A stretch of DNA of 64,000 bases from Saksenaea vasiformis B4078 (lineage: Eukaryota; Mucoromycota; Mucoromycetes; Mucorales; Saksenaeaceae). Numbering within the stretch: the first letter of the stretch is position 1; each line of letters starts with the position of its first letter. Shown one piece after another: positions 50,142 to 59,780 of this stretch. The notes beneath the pieces were generated by a model. The model had not been told where the DNA came from. It did not search any database and was given only the letters and a program-made list of their open reading frames with translations. A program made the position numbers and the translations under genes. The stretch lies in the NCBI GenBank assembly GCA_000697055.1, contig JNDT01002392.1, positions 310,001 through 374,000 of the forward strand, in the 5' to 3' direction.

Positions 50142-51067
50142 ATGCAACCTACCTTTGTTATCACAATCGCCATTCTTTTTATTGCCGGACTGGTCCAGGC
50201 ACTACCAATCAAACGTCAGTTTGGCTCCATGTATGGTATCACGTATGTATCTCTCAAAACACCATGTGGTCAGAGTATGTTTACTGACTTGTATTCAATA
50301 GGTTTAATGGTCTTAACAGCGACGGCAGCTGTCAAACCGCTGGTCAGGTTCTCGAAAGCTTCCGTCAATTTAAGCAAAGCGGTATCATGCATGTACGAAC
50401 ATACTCGCAAGAGTGTGAGGTTCTTTCCAAGTCTCTTTCTGCTATCAACAAACTTGGCGGGGGGATGACTGTCATGGCTGCTATCTGGATCGAAGGCTCG
50501 GCTAGAGACGATAAGGAGATTGCTCAATTTTCTGAGGTTGTTGCCCAGGGCAATACCGGTCCCATCTCTGGTGTCCTCGTCGGTAATGAAGTCGTCATGA
50601 AAGGTATCATGTCTGCTGGTCAACTTGCGGGCAAGATCAAGCAAGTTCAGAAGATTGCTGGCGGCAAGTTCAAGGTGTCTACAGCCGAGGCTCCTACTAC
50701 CTTCCCACCCGAGTTGGTTGCTGCTTGTGATATGGTTGTGATCAATGTTCATCCTTATTACACTCCTATTCCCGCTGATGGTGCTGCCGACAATGTCATC
50801 CAAACCGTGCAGGCTCTCCGCAAGGTTGCTCGCGGAAAGGAGGTGATCGTGGGAGAGGCAGGCTGGCCCACTGCTGGTAATCCCAACGGTCCCGCTGTCC
50901 CCAGTGTAGCCAACCTCGCTAAATTTATCAAGGGAATGCAAGCTGCCAGCTTCCCTTACTATCTTTTTGAGTCGCGTGATGCTGCCTGGAAATCCGGAGG
51001 TGCACTTGGTGTCGAGACTCACTATGGTTTGTGGACAGCTCAAGGAGTATCTAAAGTCGCAGTTTAA
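50142..51067 (+). CDS. Secreted GH17 beta-1,3-glucanase, copy 1
   Basis: Family 17 glucan endo- or exo-1,3-beta-glucosidase or transglycosylase acting on cell-wall beta-glucan outside the cell. Exons 50142-50242 and 50302-51067 give 288 residues. MQPTFVITIAILFIAGLVQA is a clear signal peptide, followed by LPIKRQ, with a KR site for Kex2-type processing. The TIM-barrel starts at GSMYGITFNGLNSDGSC across the 59-nt intron. Catalytic acid/base Glu lies in GVLVGNEVV and nucleophile Glu in EVIVGEAGWPTAG. Other family signs are MHVRTYSQEC, VVINVHPYYTP and GVETHYGLWT. No GPI signal. It is part of a duplicated three-gene module; its paralogue at 58351 has the same length and intron position, and about 74% of 226 residues in exon 2 are identical by hand count. 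Confidence 0.93.
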
Positions 51068-51205
51068 TCGCCTCTTAAATCATCAAATAAACAACATGTG
51101 TGTTTCCCAGCCAAATCTTGTACCACTTCTGTTCTCTCGTACGAAACTAAAAAACAAAAAGATTTCACTGAATGTCTTATCCTTTTTTCTTCAGCTTTCT
51201 CCGTT

Positions 51206-51703
51206 ATGAAGCCCAATACCATTCATTTTCTCTTCTTCCTTCTGGCCGCCTTTGCAACTAGCAATGTATTCTGCCAACTAGGACCTAACATCACAGCACC
51301 TGAACGCAATGCCACCATTGTCCCTGACGAGAATCTAAAGATCGAGTTCGAGTACCAAAACATGGGAACAGGCGACTACGCTGTCGATATTGCCCTCTGG
51401 CTTGATCAAGAAGCCACGCAATTATTGTATGTTATTGCCGAGGATCACAAAGTGAAGTCCGGAAATTCCACCGGTGTGCAACTCGCCGCTACATATAAAG
51501 ATTCGTACGATTGGAAGGTGGCCCATGGTCTGAACGAAACAGTATTTCTCACCGTCGTCGAGAAGGCACACACCAGGATCTTGCCTAATATGACGATCCG
51601 CTCGATGCCTGTTCTTCTACATGTTAACGGTGCTAACTACCTCCCTGCGCCTTCATACCTAGTCACTTTAATATTATCCCTCATCCTCATCTGTTTAATG
51701 TAA
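51206..51703 (+). CDS. Small secreted, probably GPI-anchored surface protein
   Basis: Single exon, 165 residues. Start 51206 (MKPNTIHFLFFLLAAFATSN) is a signal peptide ending near VFC. The mature part has five N-glycosylation sequons (NIT, NAT, NST, NET, NMT). It shows a beta-rich pattern resembling Kre9/Knh-type or Ser-Thr-rich anchored wall proteins (GPNITAPERNATIVPDENLK, YDWKVAHGLNETVFLTV). The C-terminus is hydrophobic (YLVTLILSLILICLM), preceded by small residues, as in GPI attachment signals. Only 138 bp separates it from the GH17 stop. The second module copy retains only its first 25 codons (59411-59488). I infer a cell-surface role together with the glucanase; the family is not firmly identified. 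Confidence 0.78.
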   Translation: MKPNTIHFLFFLLAAFATSNVFCQLGPNITAPERNATIVPDENLKIEFEYQNMGTGDYAVDIALWLDQEATQLLYVIAEDHKVKSGNSTGVQLAATYKDSYDWKVAHGLNETVFLTVVEKAHTRILPNMTIRSMPVLLHVNGANYLPAPSYLVTLILSLILICLM

Positions 51704-52994
51704 TTTCTCAATACTATCTGTTTATTATTGCAAACCATGGGAACGGACCACTTGGATTTTGTGTAGACCTTTTGTCGGCGACCTAAAGATGTTCGAATGG
51801 GGGAAAAAATCCACAATTAAGCCGCATGCCGTGTAACATGGCAGTTCAATTACCTTTTCTAGTCATCTCAAGTGGAATGTTACAGACGTTAATCTCTGAT
51901 GGGAACCTTGGCATGGCTTGCCCCAACCAAAGGTCTCCTCTGGCTATACCTATGGCTACCAGTGGTCATGTCAGTAAGATCGCGGCTCAAACGCAGTCCC
52001 TCTCTCCCTAAACCCAACTTCCTTTGTATCATCAAAGCAACGAGCAGCTGAGGATGGCTCCAGCAACGGAATTTTTTTTATCTGCTGCTGGGCAGTGTCT
52101 ATCGACAGGAGTCCAGTTGCCCCAGCTGCTCTGGGCTCAACTTCCTCTATCACAAGAGGAAGCAAATACACAATAAATGAGACTCGTCAAGAGTGAAGTA
52201 CAACAAAATTTGCGTAAAAAAAAAGAAAATGGAGCATGTTTAAACTTGTTACAAGTGAGACCATCGCCACATTCCATTCTATCCTTGATAAGGCAACTCA
52301 CAAAATATGGTACATGGGCGGAGTTATTCAAGATCCTATACAACAGTTTTTGTTATGCAGCCTTGGATGTGCTACCACTTGATCTACTCGTCTCATGAAT
52401 CTTGAAAACTGGAGAAACTCTGCGATGAGCATTTGTTACTGATTTTTTTGCATGTATTTCTTTGCAAAGGTGTCGGATATGTATTCCGCAGTGGCATATC
52501 GCTCTTATGAGAATGCATTTTCCACGTTCTGGATTCCTTCGTTGTCCATCTACATATATCATCCAACGCATATATTTGGCAACAGAAAGACATAATGAGT
52601 ACAGGGACATCAAGCGCTTTGTCCATGCGAGTCACATCATCCATTTATCAAACCCAAGGAGAGGATCCCGCTCTTTAGACACGCAAAGAGAATTCACTAT
52701 TCTTCTGCATCCCGTCTAAGATGCTCTTAAGTATACATCACGTCGCGCTGTCTGCGTTTCGTAGCAAATTTCTCTCCAGAAGCTGATAAGAATAATGCCG
52801 CGACGACTGCGTTTCCATATACTTTCTTCATGATAAGTTGCGACGAAATTTTATTCACAGTGATGCTTCAAAAGGGTCGGGCTATCCTCTTTTCCTTTTC
52901 TAGCGACTTCTCTGATGAGTAATTTTTTTGTCGGTACTACAACACGGTGTATGATGCCATAAACGTATACGCTATTAGAAAAAGATAGAATATT
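51704..52994. other. Intergenic; longer than its counterpart in copy 2
   Basis: In copy 2 the small-protein gene and the Sel1 gene are only 293 bp apart. Here the gap is about 1.3 kb, so roughly 1 kb (about 51750-52780) is unique to copy 1, either inserted here or lost from copy 2. The part 52860-52930 (TAGCGACTTCTCTGATGAG) is shared with 59645-59680 and 63950-63975. No gene recognised in the extra DNA. Confidence 0.5.
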
Positions 52995-54617
52995 TCAATA
53001 GAATGTATGTATTTTACATAGCTTTCTGTACATCAATTCCGCTTTCGTATGATGTCTAGTAGCCCCTCTCTTGAATATATCGAAAGATCGTCTAATGTCT
53101 TTATCTACACTGATACCATACATATACATAATTCCAAGATTATACTGACCGTCCAAGTCGTCCTGTTCAGCTGCTCTGTTAAACCACGCAAACGATTTGG
53201 GTAGTTTCGATCAACCCCTTGGCCATTTTTATACATGAAAGCGATCTTGATTTATGCATCGACCATACCTTGCTTTGCTACTTTAAATAACCATTCGTAA
53301 GCCTTCACGTAATTTTGCTCCATTCCTTTGCCTGTTTGTACATGGATCCTAACTCGTTTTGAGCTTCCTCATTGCCCCGATCTGCTGCCTTCGTAAACCA
53401 TCCAACGGCCATTGAGTAATCCTGGTCTACACCGCAGCCGCGTTCGTATAAACATCCAAGATCGTATTGCGCATAGGCAATGTTTGCTCGAACAGCTTTT
53501 CTATACCATTCGACTGCTTTGATATAGTCCTGGTCCACGCCTTCACCTCGTTCGTGTGCCATCCCAAGATAATATTGGGCCAATGCGTCATTTTGTTTGG
53601 CCGCTCTCTCATACCATTCGGCCGCTTTGATATAATCTCGTTCTACCCCTTGTCCTGTATCGAACATATATCCTATGGAACGTTGCGCATCCGCATAACC
53701 CTGTTCTGCTGCTTTCATCAGCCACTCAAAGGCTGTTGCGTAGTCCTGGTCCATTCCCATGCCATGGCGGTATAGCTGTCCAATATTGTACTGTCCACAG
53801 GCATCGTTTTGTTCGACTGCTTCTTTGTACCATTCTACTGCTTTAACGGGATCTTCGTCCACGCCATACCCATTCTGGTACATATATCCTAATGCGTTTT
53901 CGGCCCTCGCATAGTTCTGATCAACCGCTTTCTTCAACCATTCCAGTGCTATAGCATAATCCTGATCTACACCGTCGCCATTGAAATACATGTCGCCAAG
54001 ACGCCACTGACCATGAGCGTCTCCTTGTTCAGCTGCTTTTCTGTACCATTCGACGACTTTCGCGTAATCCATATATACTGCTTGACCTTCTTGATACATC
54101 TCTCCAATAGCTGTCTGTGCAGATGCATAGTTTTGATCCGCCGCTCTTTCCAGCCATTTGAGTGCGTGCATGTAATCTTGCTGCACACCTAGACCGTCAT
54201 TGTACATAATTCCCAGGTGATATTGCGCTTTGGAGTTGTTCCGATGAGCGGACTTTTTCAGCCATCCAAAAGCTTGAGTGTAATCCATTTCCACTCCACG
54301 ACCATCTTTAAATGCCATCCCAAGTCGGTGCTGTGCCTCGATATGACCTTTGCTGGCCGCTTCCTTGAACCATTTGAATGCTTCCACGTGGTCCTGGTTT
54401 AACACTTCCCCATCCGCGTATGTTGACCCAATCATGTACTATGCTGCTGCATCCCCGTTAATAGCAGCCTCTTTCAGTGCATCAAAGCCTTCGGTTGTGT
54501 CGCTACATGCATTTCGTAGCGGCGCTTGATTATCCTGGAAGTAGCGGTTATGAGTAAGGATAAGGAAGAATACATCGGTACCCTCAAAGAAGACATATTT
54601 CGGTCTTCAGAATTCAT
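52995..54617 (-). pseudogene. Sel1-repeat gene, copy 1, disrupted
   Basis: Homologue of the intact gene at 59781-63226. Exon 1 (54617-54582) reads MNSEDRNMSSLR and a 47-nt intron (54581-54535) joins DNQAPLRNACSDTTEGFDAL. An in-frame TAG at 54441-54439 stands where copy 2 has Gln (AAQY). From 54435 to about 53335 the frame is open and encodes about ten 36-residue Sel1 units (for example DMYFNGDGVDQDYAIALEWL, GYMYQNGYGVDEDP). Near 53330 a single-base loss shifts the frame. Beyond it the remnant continues in another frame (GMEQNYVKAYEWLFKVAKQG) with a further TAA at 53254-53252, and another shift near 53200. A partial protein of about 376 residues from the Met at 54435 could still be made. The TPR-like Sel1 fold normally serves protein-protein contacts. 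Confidence 0.83.
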
Positions 54618-54949
54618 AATTATTGCGGAAAAGAATGAACGAGGGCTCTTGATAGGGTACCATGCTTAAAAGTCTGCAGCGTGTGGCGCAGTTACTACTG
54701 CGGGGTGGCACCTTGACCGGAGATCCTTGAGGAAATGCCTACCTCTTCGAAGTTCTTCAACAATATAGACAAAATCATCCTACTTAGAGAAGATGTATAG
54801 CTATCAACGACGGTATGTGCCAGATGAATGCTTTCCGTATATACAATCAGTACATCAAGACTATTCACGATATCGAGGCATGTTTAATAGCGCCAGCGTT
54901 GAACTCCGTTTAAGATTAGCGTAAAAACTTGTTCAGTAAACAGTAGAGC
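54618..54949. other. Upstream flank of Sel1 copy 1
   Basis: Contains GGGTGGCACCTTGACCGGAG and ATCCTTGAG-type blocks shared with the flank of copy 2 (63300-63640), but without a stretch of about 260 bp present there. Ends with AGATTAGCGTAAAAACTTGT then TCAGTAAACAG, an isolated family A terminus at 54914-54944. Confidence 0.55.
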
Positions 54950-55920
54950 TGAAGAGGAAAAAAAAAAGAATTCATGCATCCCTTTAACTACAGGACTTTT
55001 AACGATCATCTGCGTCAAATAGATATTATGCGTCGTTCAGGTCAAGTAAATGTTGCACTCAGACGTGACGCGTCTTTCTGCTGGAAAGTAGGTCGTTTCT
55101 CGTTAATCCAAGGGATTGTTTGGACCTGGATAATCAGAGTCTTTCGTTGAGCTACTTCAGCGACGATTTCGCAGTATTCTTTCGGAAGTGGTAAGAATGT
55201 CTCGAGATAAGGAGGTTATCCCATTGAAAGAAGAGCACCGTTTTGCATTAACTCTCTTCAGTGATTGATTTCCCAGTATCCTATCGGATGCAGTAAAACT
55301 GTCTTGTGATATGCAAAACGTTCCGTTGAGGCAAGAGCATCAATTTTGCACTAAGGTACTCCAGTAATAGTTTCCAGTATCCTGTGGGAAGGCGTAAAAA
55401 TGTATCAAGACAAGGACTGCTCCGTCTAGAACGATCCGTATTTACAGGCGCGCATGGGTCTCTTTAAATTATTTGGCTCCGGCTTATAAAAAGACATCTC
55501 CGTTAAGGATGTCAATCTATATACATACAGGATTACCCACGTTTTTATGTCCATTTTATAGCCTGCATGACCTCTGTCCCGAAATGTCTCGGTTGTGATG
55601 TAGCCCATTGTTCACCATCAGATAAGTAAATGTTGTCACACAGTCTCACTCAACTTTCACGACAGAATCTCGCCAAACGTTATACCTCTTCAAATCCTCT
55701 ACAGGGTGTTAACAACCATACAGTGGCTTTCGCCAGTATAATTGCTCCTGCCGGCCCCGCTGCGTCAGATGCGGGACAGGGCGCCACCATTAAGTGGCTA
55801 TGCCCTTGGGGTTGAGTGAATTGACATCAAAGCATCTTTCATTTTACTAATTGTGAATGAAGCTTTATATACTCAAATAAACTTTGGTGTCCAGCTGGGG
55901 ACCAAGTTGATATAAGCAGA
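54950..55920 (-). repeat. Dispersed repeat family A, reverse copy at 55 kb
   Basis: Minus-strand reading from about 55915: ATCAACTTGGTCCCCAGCTG, TTCACAATTAGTAAAATGAA, GATGCTTTGATGTCA. It then shows TTCGGGACAGAGGTCATGCA near 55590-55560, TTGACATCCTTAACGGAGAT and tail blocks with CTTGATACATTTTTACGCCT and GGATTAACGAGAAACGACCT. The conserved ACTGCTTCC/GGGATACTGG tail block occurs three times in succession. The head is missing. Confidence 0.75.
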
Positions 55921-56955
55921 TTATTACAATTTATTGAACAATTTTTTACGCTACTCTAAACAAACTATGCGCCCTCGAAGAGTCAAGTTTGCGCTGAGAG
56001 AGAAATAAAATATACGGTCGTCAGTTCACAAATTGACGACAAAATAATACTGTATTAACATCAACGTGGTCCCCAGATGGACGCATAATTTATTGGAGCA
56101 ACGTACAAAATTATCCACGGTCAGTAAATAGAAAATGCTTTGATGTCTTTTTACTTACCCCGAAGGTGATCAGGTCTACAGTACTGGGTCAAACCCGCAC
56201 CTTGAATGGTGGGGTCAGCATGAGGGGATTCCGGTAGCGAGGATATGCGATAACAGTTTACGCCGTGCACAGGACTTTAATCGATGCAACGTCTGGCGAA
56301 AGTTCTGTCGTGAAAGCTGGATAACGCAATTTGCGATAATACTTGCTTACCTGGTGGTGAACGAGGGGCTACACCACAACCAGGGCGGTTCGGGACAGAG
56401 GTCCTACAGGATAAACGATAGACAAAAAATGGATAACTCTGTATGTATATAAATTGACATCCTTACTGGGGATGTTAAAAAGAACAGGGCCAAAGAAAAG
56501 CAAAAAAGGAAATTTGTGCTTTCCTTTAAGTATGTCCTTATCGTGAAACATTTTTACTGCTTTCTGACGGGATACTGGGAATCCATTCCGGAAGCGTCTC
56601 AATGCAAAAACGATTTCATGTTCCTTATCTTGAGACGTTTTTACTGCTTTCCGCAAGAATACCGAAAAATCATCACTGAAACACCTCAATGCAAGACTCT
56701 GGTTACCCAAGCGCGAACTATTCCTTGGATTAACGCAAAGCGAATTACTATTCAGCGCCAAGACGTATCACTTTCCAGCGCAACAGTACATCTAGTTGAT
56801 GCAAACACTTATTCCAATCCGGTCTTTCTTTACCAATTTATGTACTGATAATCGCATATTCCATCCATTCCCTAGCACAAATCTGGCTCTTGACGGACAC
56901 AAATTTTATATAGAGTAGCGGCAAAGTTCAGTATGAACAGATTAGAGTAATCTCA
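55921..56955 (+). repeat. Dispersed repeat family A, longest copy
   Basis: The most complete copy. Head ATTTATTGAACAATTTTTTA then CGCTACTCTAAACAAACTAT. Next come TTTGCGCTGAGAGAG, TTGACGACAAAATAATACTG, ACATCAACGTGGTCC, CTTTGATGTCTTTTTACTTA, GGTTCGGGACAGAGGTCCTA, TTGACATCCTTACTGGGGAT, GAAACATTTTTACTGC (twice), GGATTAACGCAAAGCG and TTGATGCAAACACTTATTCC. The end contains ATAGAGTAGCGGCAAAGTTC and AGTATGAACAG, an imperfect inverted match of the head. If these are terminal repeats, the element is about 1.0 kb. It stands head-to-head with the truncated reverse copy. Confidence 0.78.
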
Positions 56956-58350
56956 TGTCAAAAGGATTTCCATTTTATTCACTTCTTTTTAACTTCTACT
57001 GACACTATTTATTTTATCCTTTATTGTAAATGTACAATCCTTCCAGCATTGATTTCAGATACAGAGTGTTCAAAGTTCTAAAACAGCATGCATTTTATGA
57101 TAGCGATACCCTGTGAAAAATTGTGGTGCAGAAAAAGAAGATTACTTTACTTTCTCCCATCTGATACATGAACGCGTATCTTCCTTTCCGAGAGGTCCAA
57201 TACCATTATGCAGTGATCGTCACACAAAAACCATGCATGCAACAGGTAGCTCGAAAGGAAAATAGTTAAGAACAACGAACTACAGCTAACTCTTTAGACT
57301 TGTTCTTACATCGCTGTGGAAGCCATTCCCTTAAGGTGTGGATATTAACTGTATAGGGACCTCCGTAAGTGGCCGTTCTAGATCAAAACATCCACAAATA
57401 ATTAATCTCTTATACAGCTTTCAAATACCTGCGTAGAGTCTCTCTGGAGTCTACAGAGAAGGCAATTAACCAATACTTAGGCAATCAAGCGCAAAAAGCT
57501 GGTTATGACTATCTCAAATCACTCCCAGACCGGCATGACGGTTAGAGACCTATCATACTGGCTTTATTTTATGCCCCGGACTCGTTTAACTCCCTCGGCT
57601 GATTTTCCGGAGAGCTGCGCAGATACTTTTTGCATAATTGCCAGAGAGTAGTGCAGTCAGCTAATGCATTCAATGAACCTTGATCTTATCATTGACGTCA
57701 TGTTGGGTGCGCCGCATCGCCGGTGGATTATGGTTACGTGCAACGAAACCCGTGTAGCAGATCCCGCATAATGAGACTGGCTTTCGTGACATGAAGTCTT
57801 CACTGCGAAGGTACCTTCTGATCATGTTTGAAAAAGCGCTAACTGCAGTAGATTGCAAAGCCATTTGGTGAAACGGGGGGAGGCTTTGTTGTGTTGCGTT
57901 ACATCCAATCGAGATGTGCTTCACCTGCTCTCTGTATTAGCTGAGCCTACTTGCTATTATCGCCCGACTGTATTGTAATATGTTGACCATGGGACATCAA
58001 CTTCTCCAAAAATGCGAGATTTGGAAACACCTTACTACAGAGTGAATAATTTGTCATTGTAGGAAAACTGAAAGAGCTCTCCGTCGCTTTTTTGTCTTAA
58101 GCATATTGTCTGATACAATCATAGTCGGTTTAACTTTAGAATTGAGTAAAAAAAAAAAAAGGTTAAGGGGGGGGGGAGTTAATTAATGAAAGCATGGCTT
58201 CGGAGAGCCAACACGTCCAACAACTCCACTTCACCGACTTCTAAAGCAACACAAAGCCACATACAAAAACCTATAAAAAGCCCGTGCATATAATCTTTTT
58301 CTGCATACCGTCGCTGCTGGCCGGCTTACCCATTTGCACTTTGATCTACC
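56956..58350. other. Intergenic between module copies; one coding-like fragment
   Basis: 57415-57544 (+) reads TAFKYLRRVSLESTEKAINQ and LGNQAQKAGYDYLKSLPDRH with a TTATACAG acceptor-like site just upstream, then a stop. It looks like an exon of a lost gene or element, not identified. 58148-58176 is an A13 tract near a G10 tract. A TATA-like CCTATAAAAAGC lies about 80 bp before the GH17 copy 2 start. Confidence 0.5.
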
Positions 58351-59277
58351 ATGCAAATTAGCTTTGCTGTAACGACTGCCGTTCTTTTTATTGCCGGACT
58401 GGTCCAAGCACTACCAGCCAAACGTCAGTCTGGCCCCTTGTATGGTATCACGTGCGTATCTGTTAAACCAAAAATATGGCTAGAATTAGCTCATTGACTC
58501 GTATTTCATAGATACAATGCTCTTAACAGCGACGGCAGCTGTCAAACTGCAGATCAGGTTGTCCAAACTTTCCGTCAATTTAAGGACAGTGGTATCATGC
58601 ATGTACGAACATATTCGCAAGAATGTGATGTCCTTCCCAATGCTCTTGCTGCTATCAACAAACTTGGCGGTGGAATGACTGTGATGGCTGCTATCTGGAT
58701 CGATGGCACCGCTAGAGACGACAAAGAAATCACACAATTTTCTCAACTGATTGCCAAGGGCAACACTGGACCCATTTCTGGCGTACTCGTCGGTAATGAA
58801 GTCGTGGCAGGCCATGTCATGTCTGCCGATCAGCTTGTGGGCAAGATAAAACAAGTTCAGGGCATCGTTGGTGGCAAGTTCAAGGTGGCTACAGCTGAGC
58901 CTCCCAATACCTTTACAGACCAACTGATTGCTGCTTGTGATATGGTTGTGGTCAATGTTCAACCTTACTACACCCCTACTCCCGCTGATGGTGCTGCAAA
59001 CAATGTAATTCAAACCAAGCAGGCTTTCGACAAGAAGTCTCAGGGAAAGGAAGTAATCGTGGGAGAGGCTGGCTGGCCAACTGCTGGCAACAATAACGGC
59101 CCTGCGGTCCCTAGTGTACCCAACCTCGCTACATTTCTCAATGGAATGCGAACTGCTGATTTCTCGTATTATATTTTTGATTATCGTGATGCCGACTGGA
59201 AACAACCAGGCCCTTTCGGCGTCGAGACCCACTATGGTCTGTGGACAGATCAAGGAGTACCTAAAGTTAAAATCTAA
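58351..59277 (+). CDS. Secreted GH17 beta-1,3-glucanase, copy 2
   Basis: Paralogue of the gene at 50142 with the same architecture: exons 58351-58451 and 58512-59277, 288 residues, and a 60-nt intron at the same codon. Signal peptide MQISFAVTTAVLFIAGLVQA, then LPAKRQ. Barrel start GPLYGITYNALNSDGSC; acid/base Glu in GVLVGNEVVAG and nucleophile in EVIVGEAGWPTAG, both conserved; GVETHYGLWT near the end. Exon 2 aligns with copy 1 without gaps. Differences concentrate in surface stretches (for example FDKKSQGK against LRKVARGK), so both seem under purifying selection. The 5' flanks share the CTGCTGG-CGGCTT block just before ATG. A TATA-like CCTATAAAAAGC lies about 80 bp upstream. Confidence 0.93.
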
Positions 59278-59410
59278 TCGGCCTTTGAATCATCAAATAA
59301 ACGATATAAGCCAAAACTTGTACTACTGTTTTTCCCGAACTAAACTAAAAAGAAAAAAGAAAGACTTGGGTGGACGTCTTCTATTCTTTTTTCCTTCAGC
59401 TTTCTCCGTT

Positions 59411-59488
59411 ATGAAGCCCAATACAGGATCACTGACCTTCCGATTTGTAGTAGCTGCCATGTTACAATTATCTTTCTCCTGTGCTTAG
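59411..59488 (+). pseudogene. Truncated copy of the small secreted protein gene
   Basis: The first codons match the gene at 51206 (leader TTTCTCCGTTATGAAGCCCA is nearly identical, MKPNT). The frame then diverges (GSLTFRFVVAAMLQLSFSCA) and stops after 25 codons. The glycosylated body and the C-terminal anchor are absent, and only about 290 bp follows before the Sel1 gene. I interpret it as a deletion in copy 2; a secreted 25-mer cannot be excluded but is unlikely. Confidence 0.72.
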
Positions 59489-59780
59489 CAACGTGCACTT
59501 GGAATTTCTAATAGATTTCCCTCCAACACGTGGTAGGAATGAGTGCATCACGGTTCCGTTGCCATCTTCATTTTTCCTATAATCATCCGACGAAGTTGCT
59601 TACGCACCAATGTTTGGCACATAGTCCAGATATCTGCTTTTTCCTTGTAGCGACTTCGCTGGTTGCTTATACCTAGGTCGACTATACATTATCCTGTAAG
59701 TGAGAAGCTTTTAACGCCAAAACAGTGATACGACTATATATTGTTATTAAGGCTGTAACGTCACTATGGAAGTATGTATT

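Noticed and set aside
50270..51043. 257-codon minus-strand open frame
   Set aside because: Exact antisense of GH17 copy 1; its counterpart at 58486-59253 is antisense of copy 2. Similarity between them follows from the sense genes, and the sense strand has the signal peptide, catalytic motifs and splice sites.
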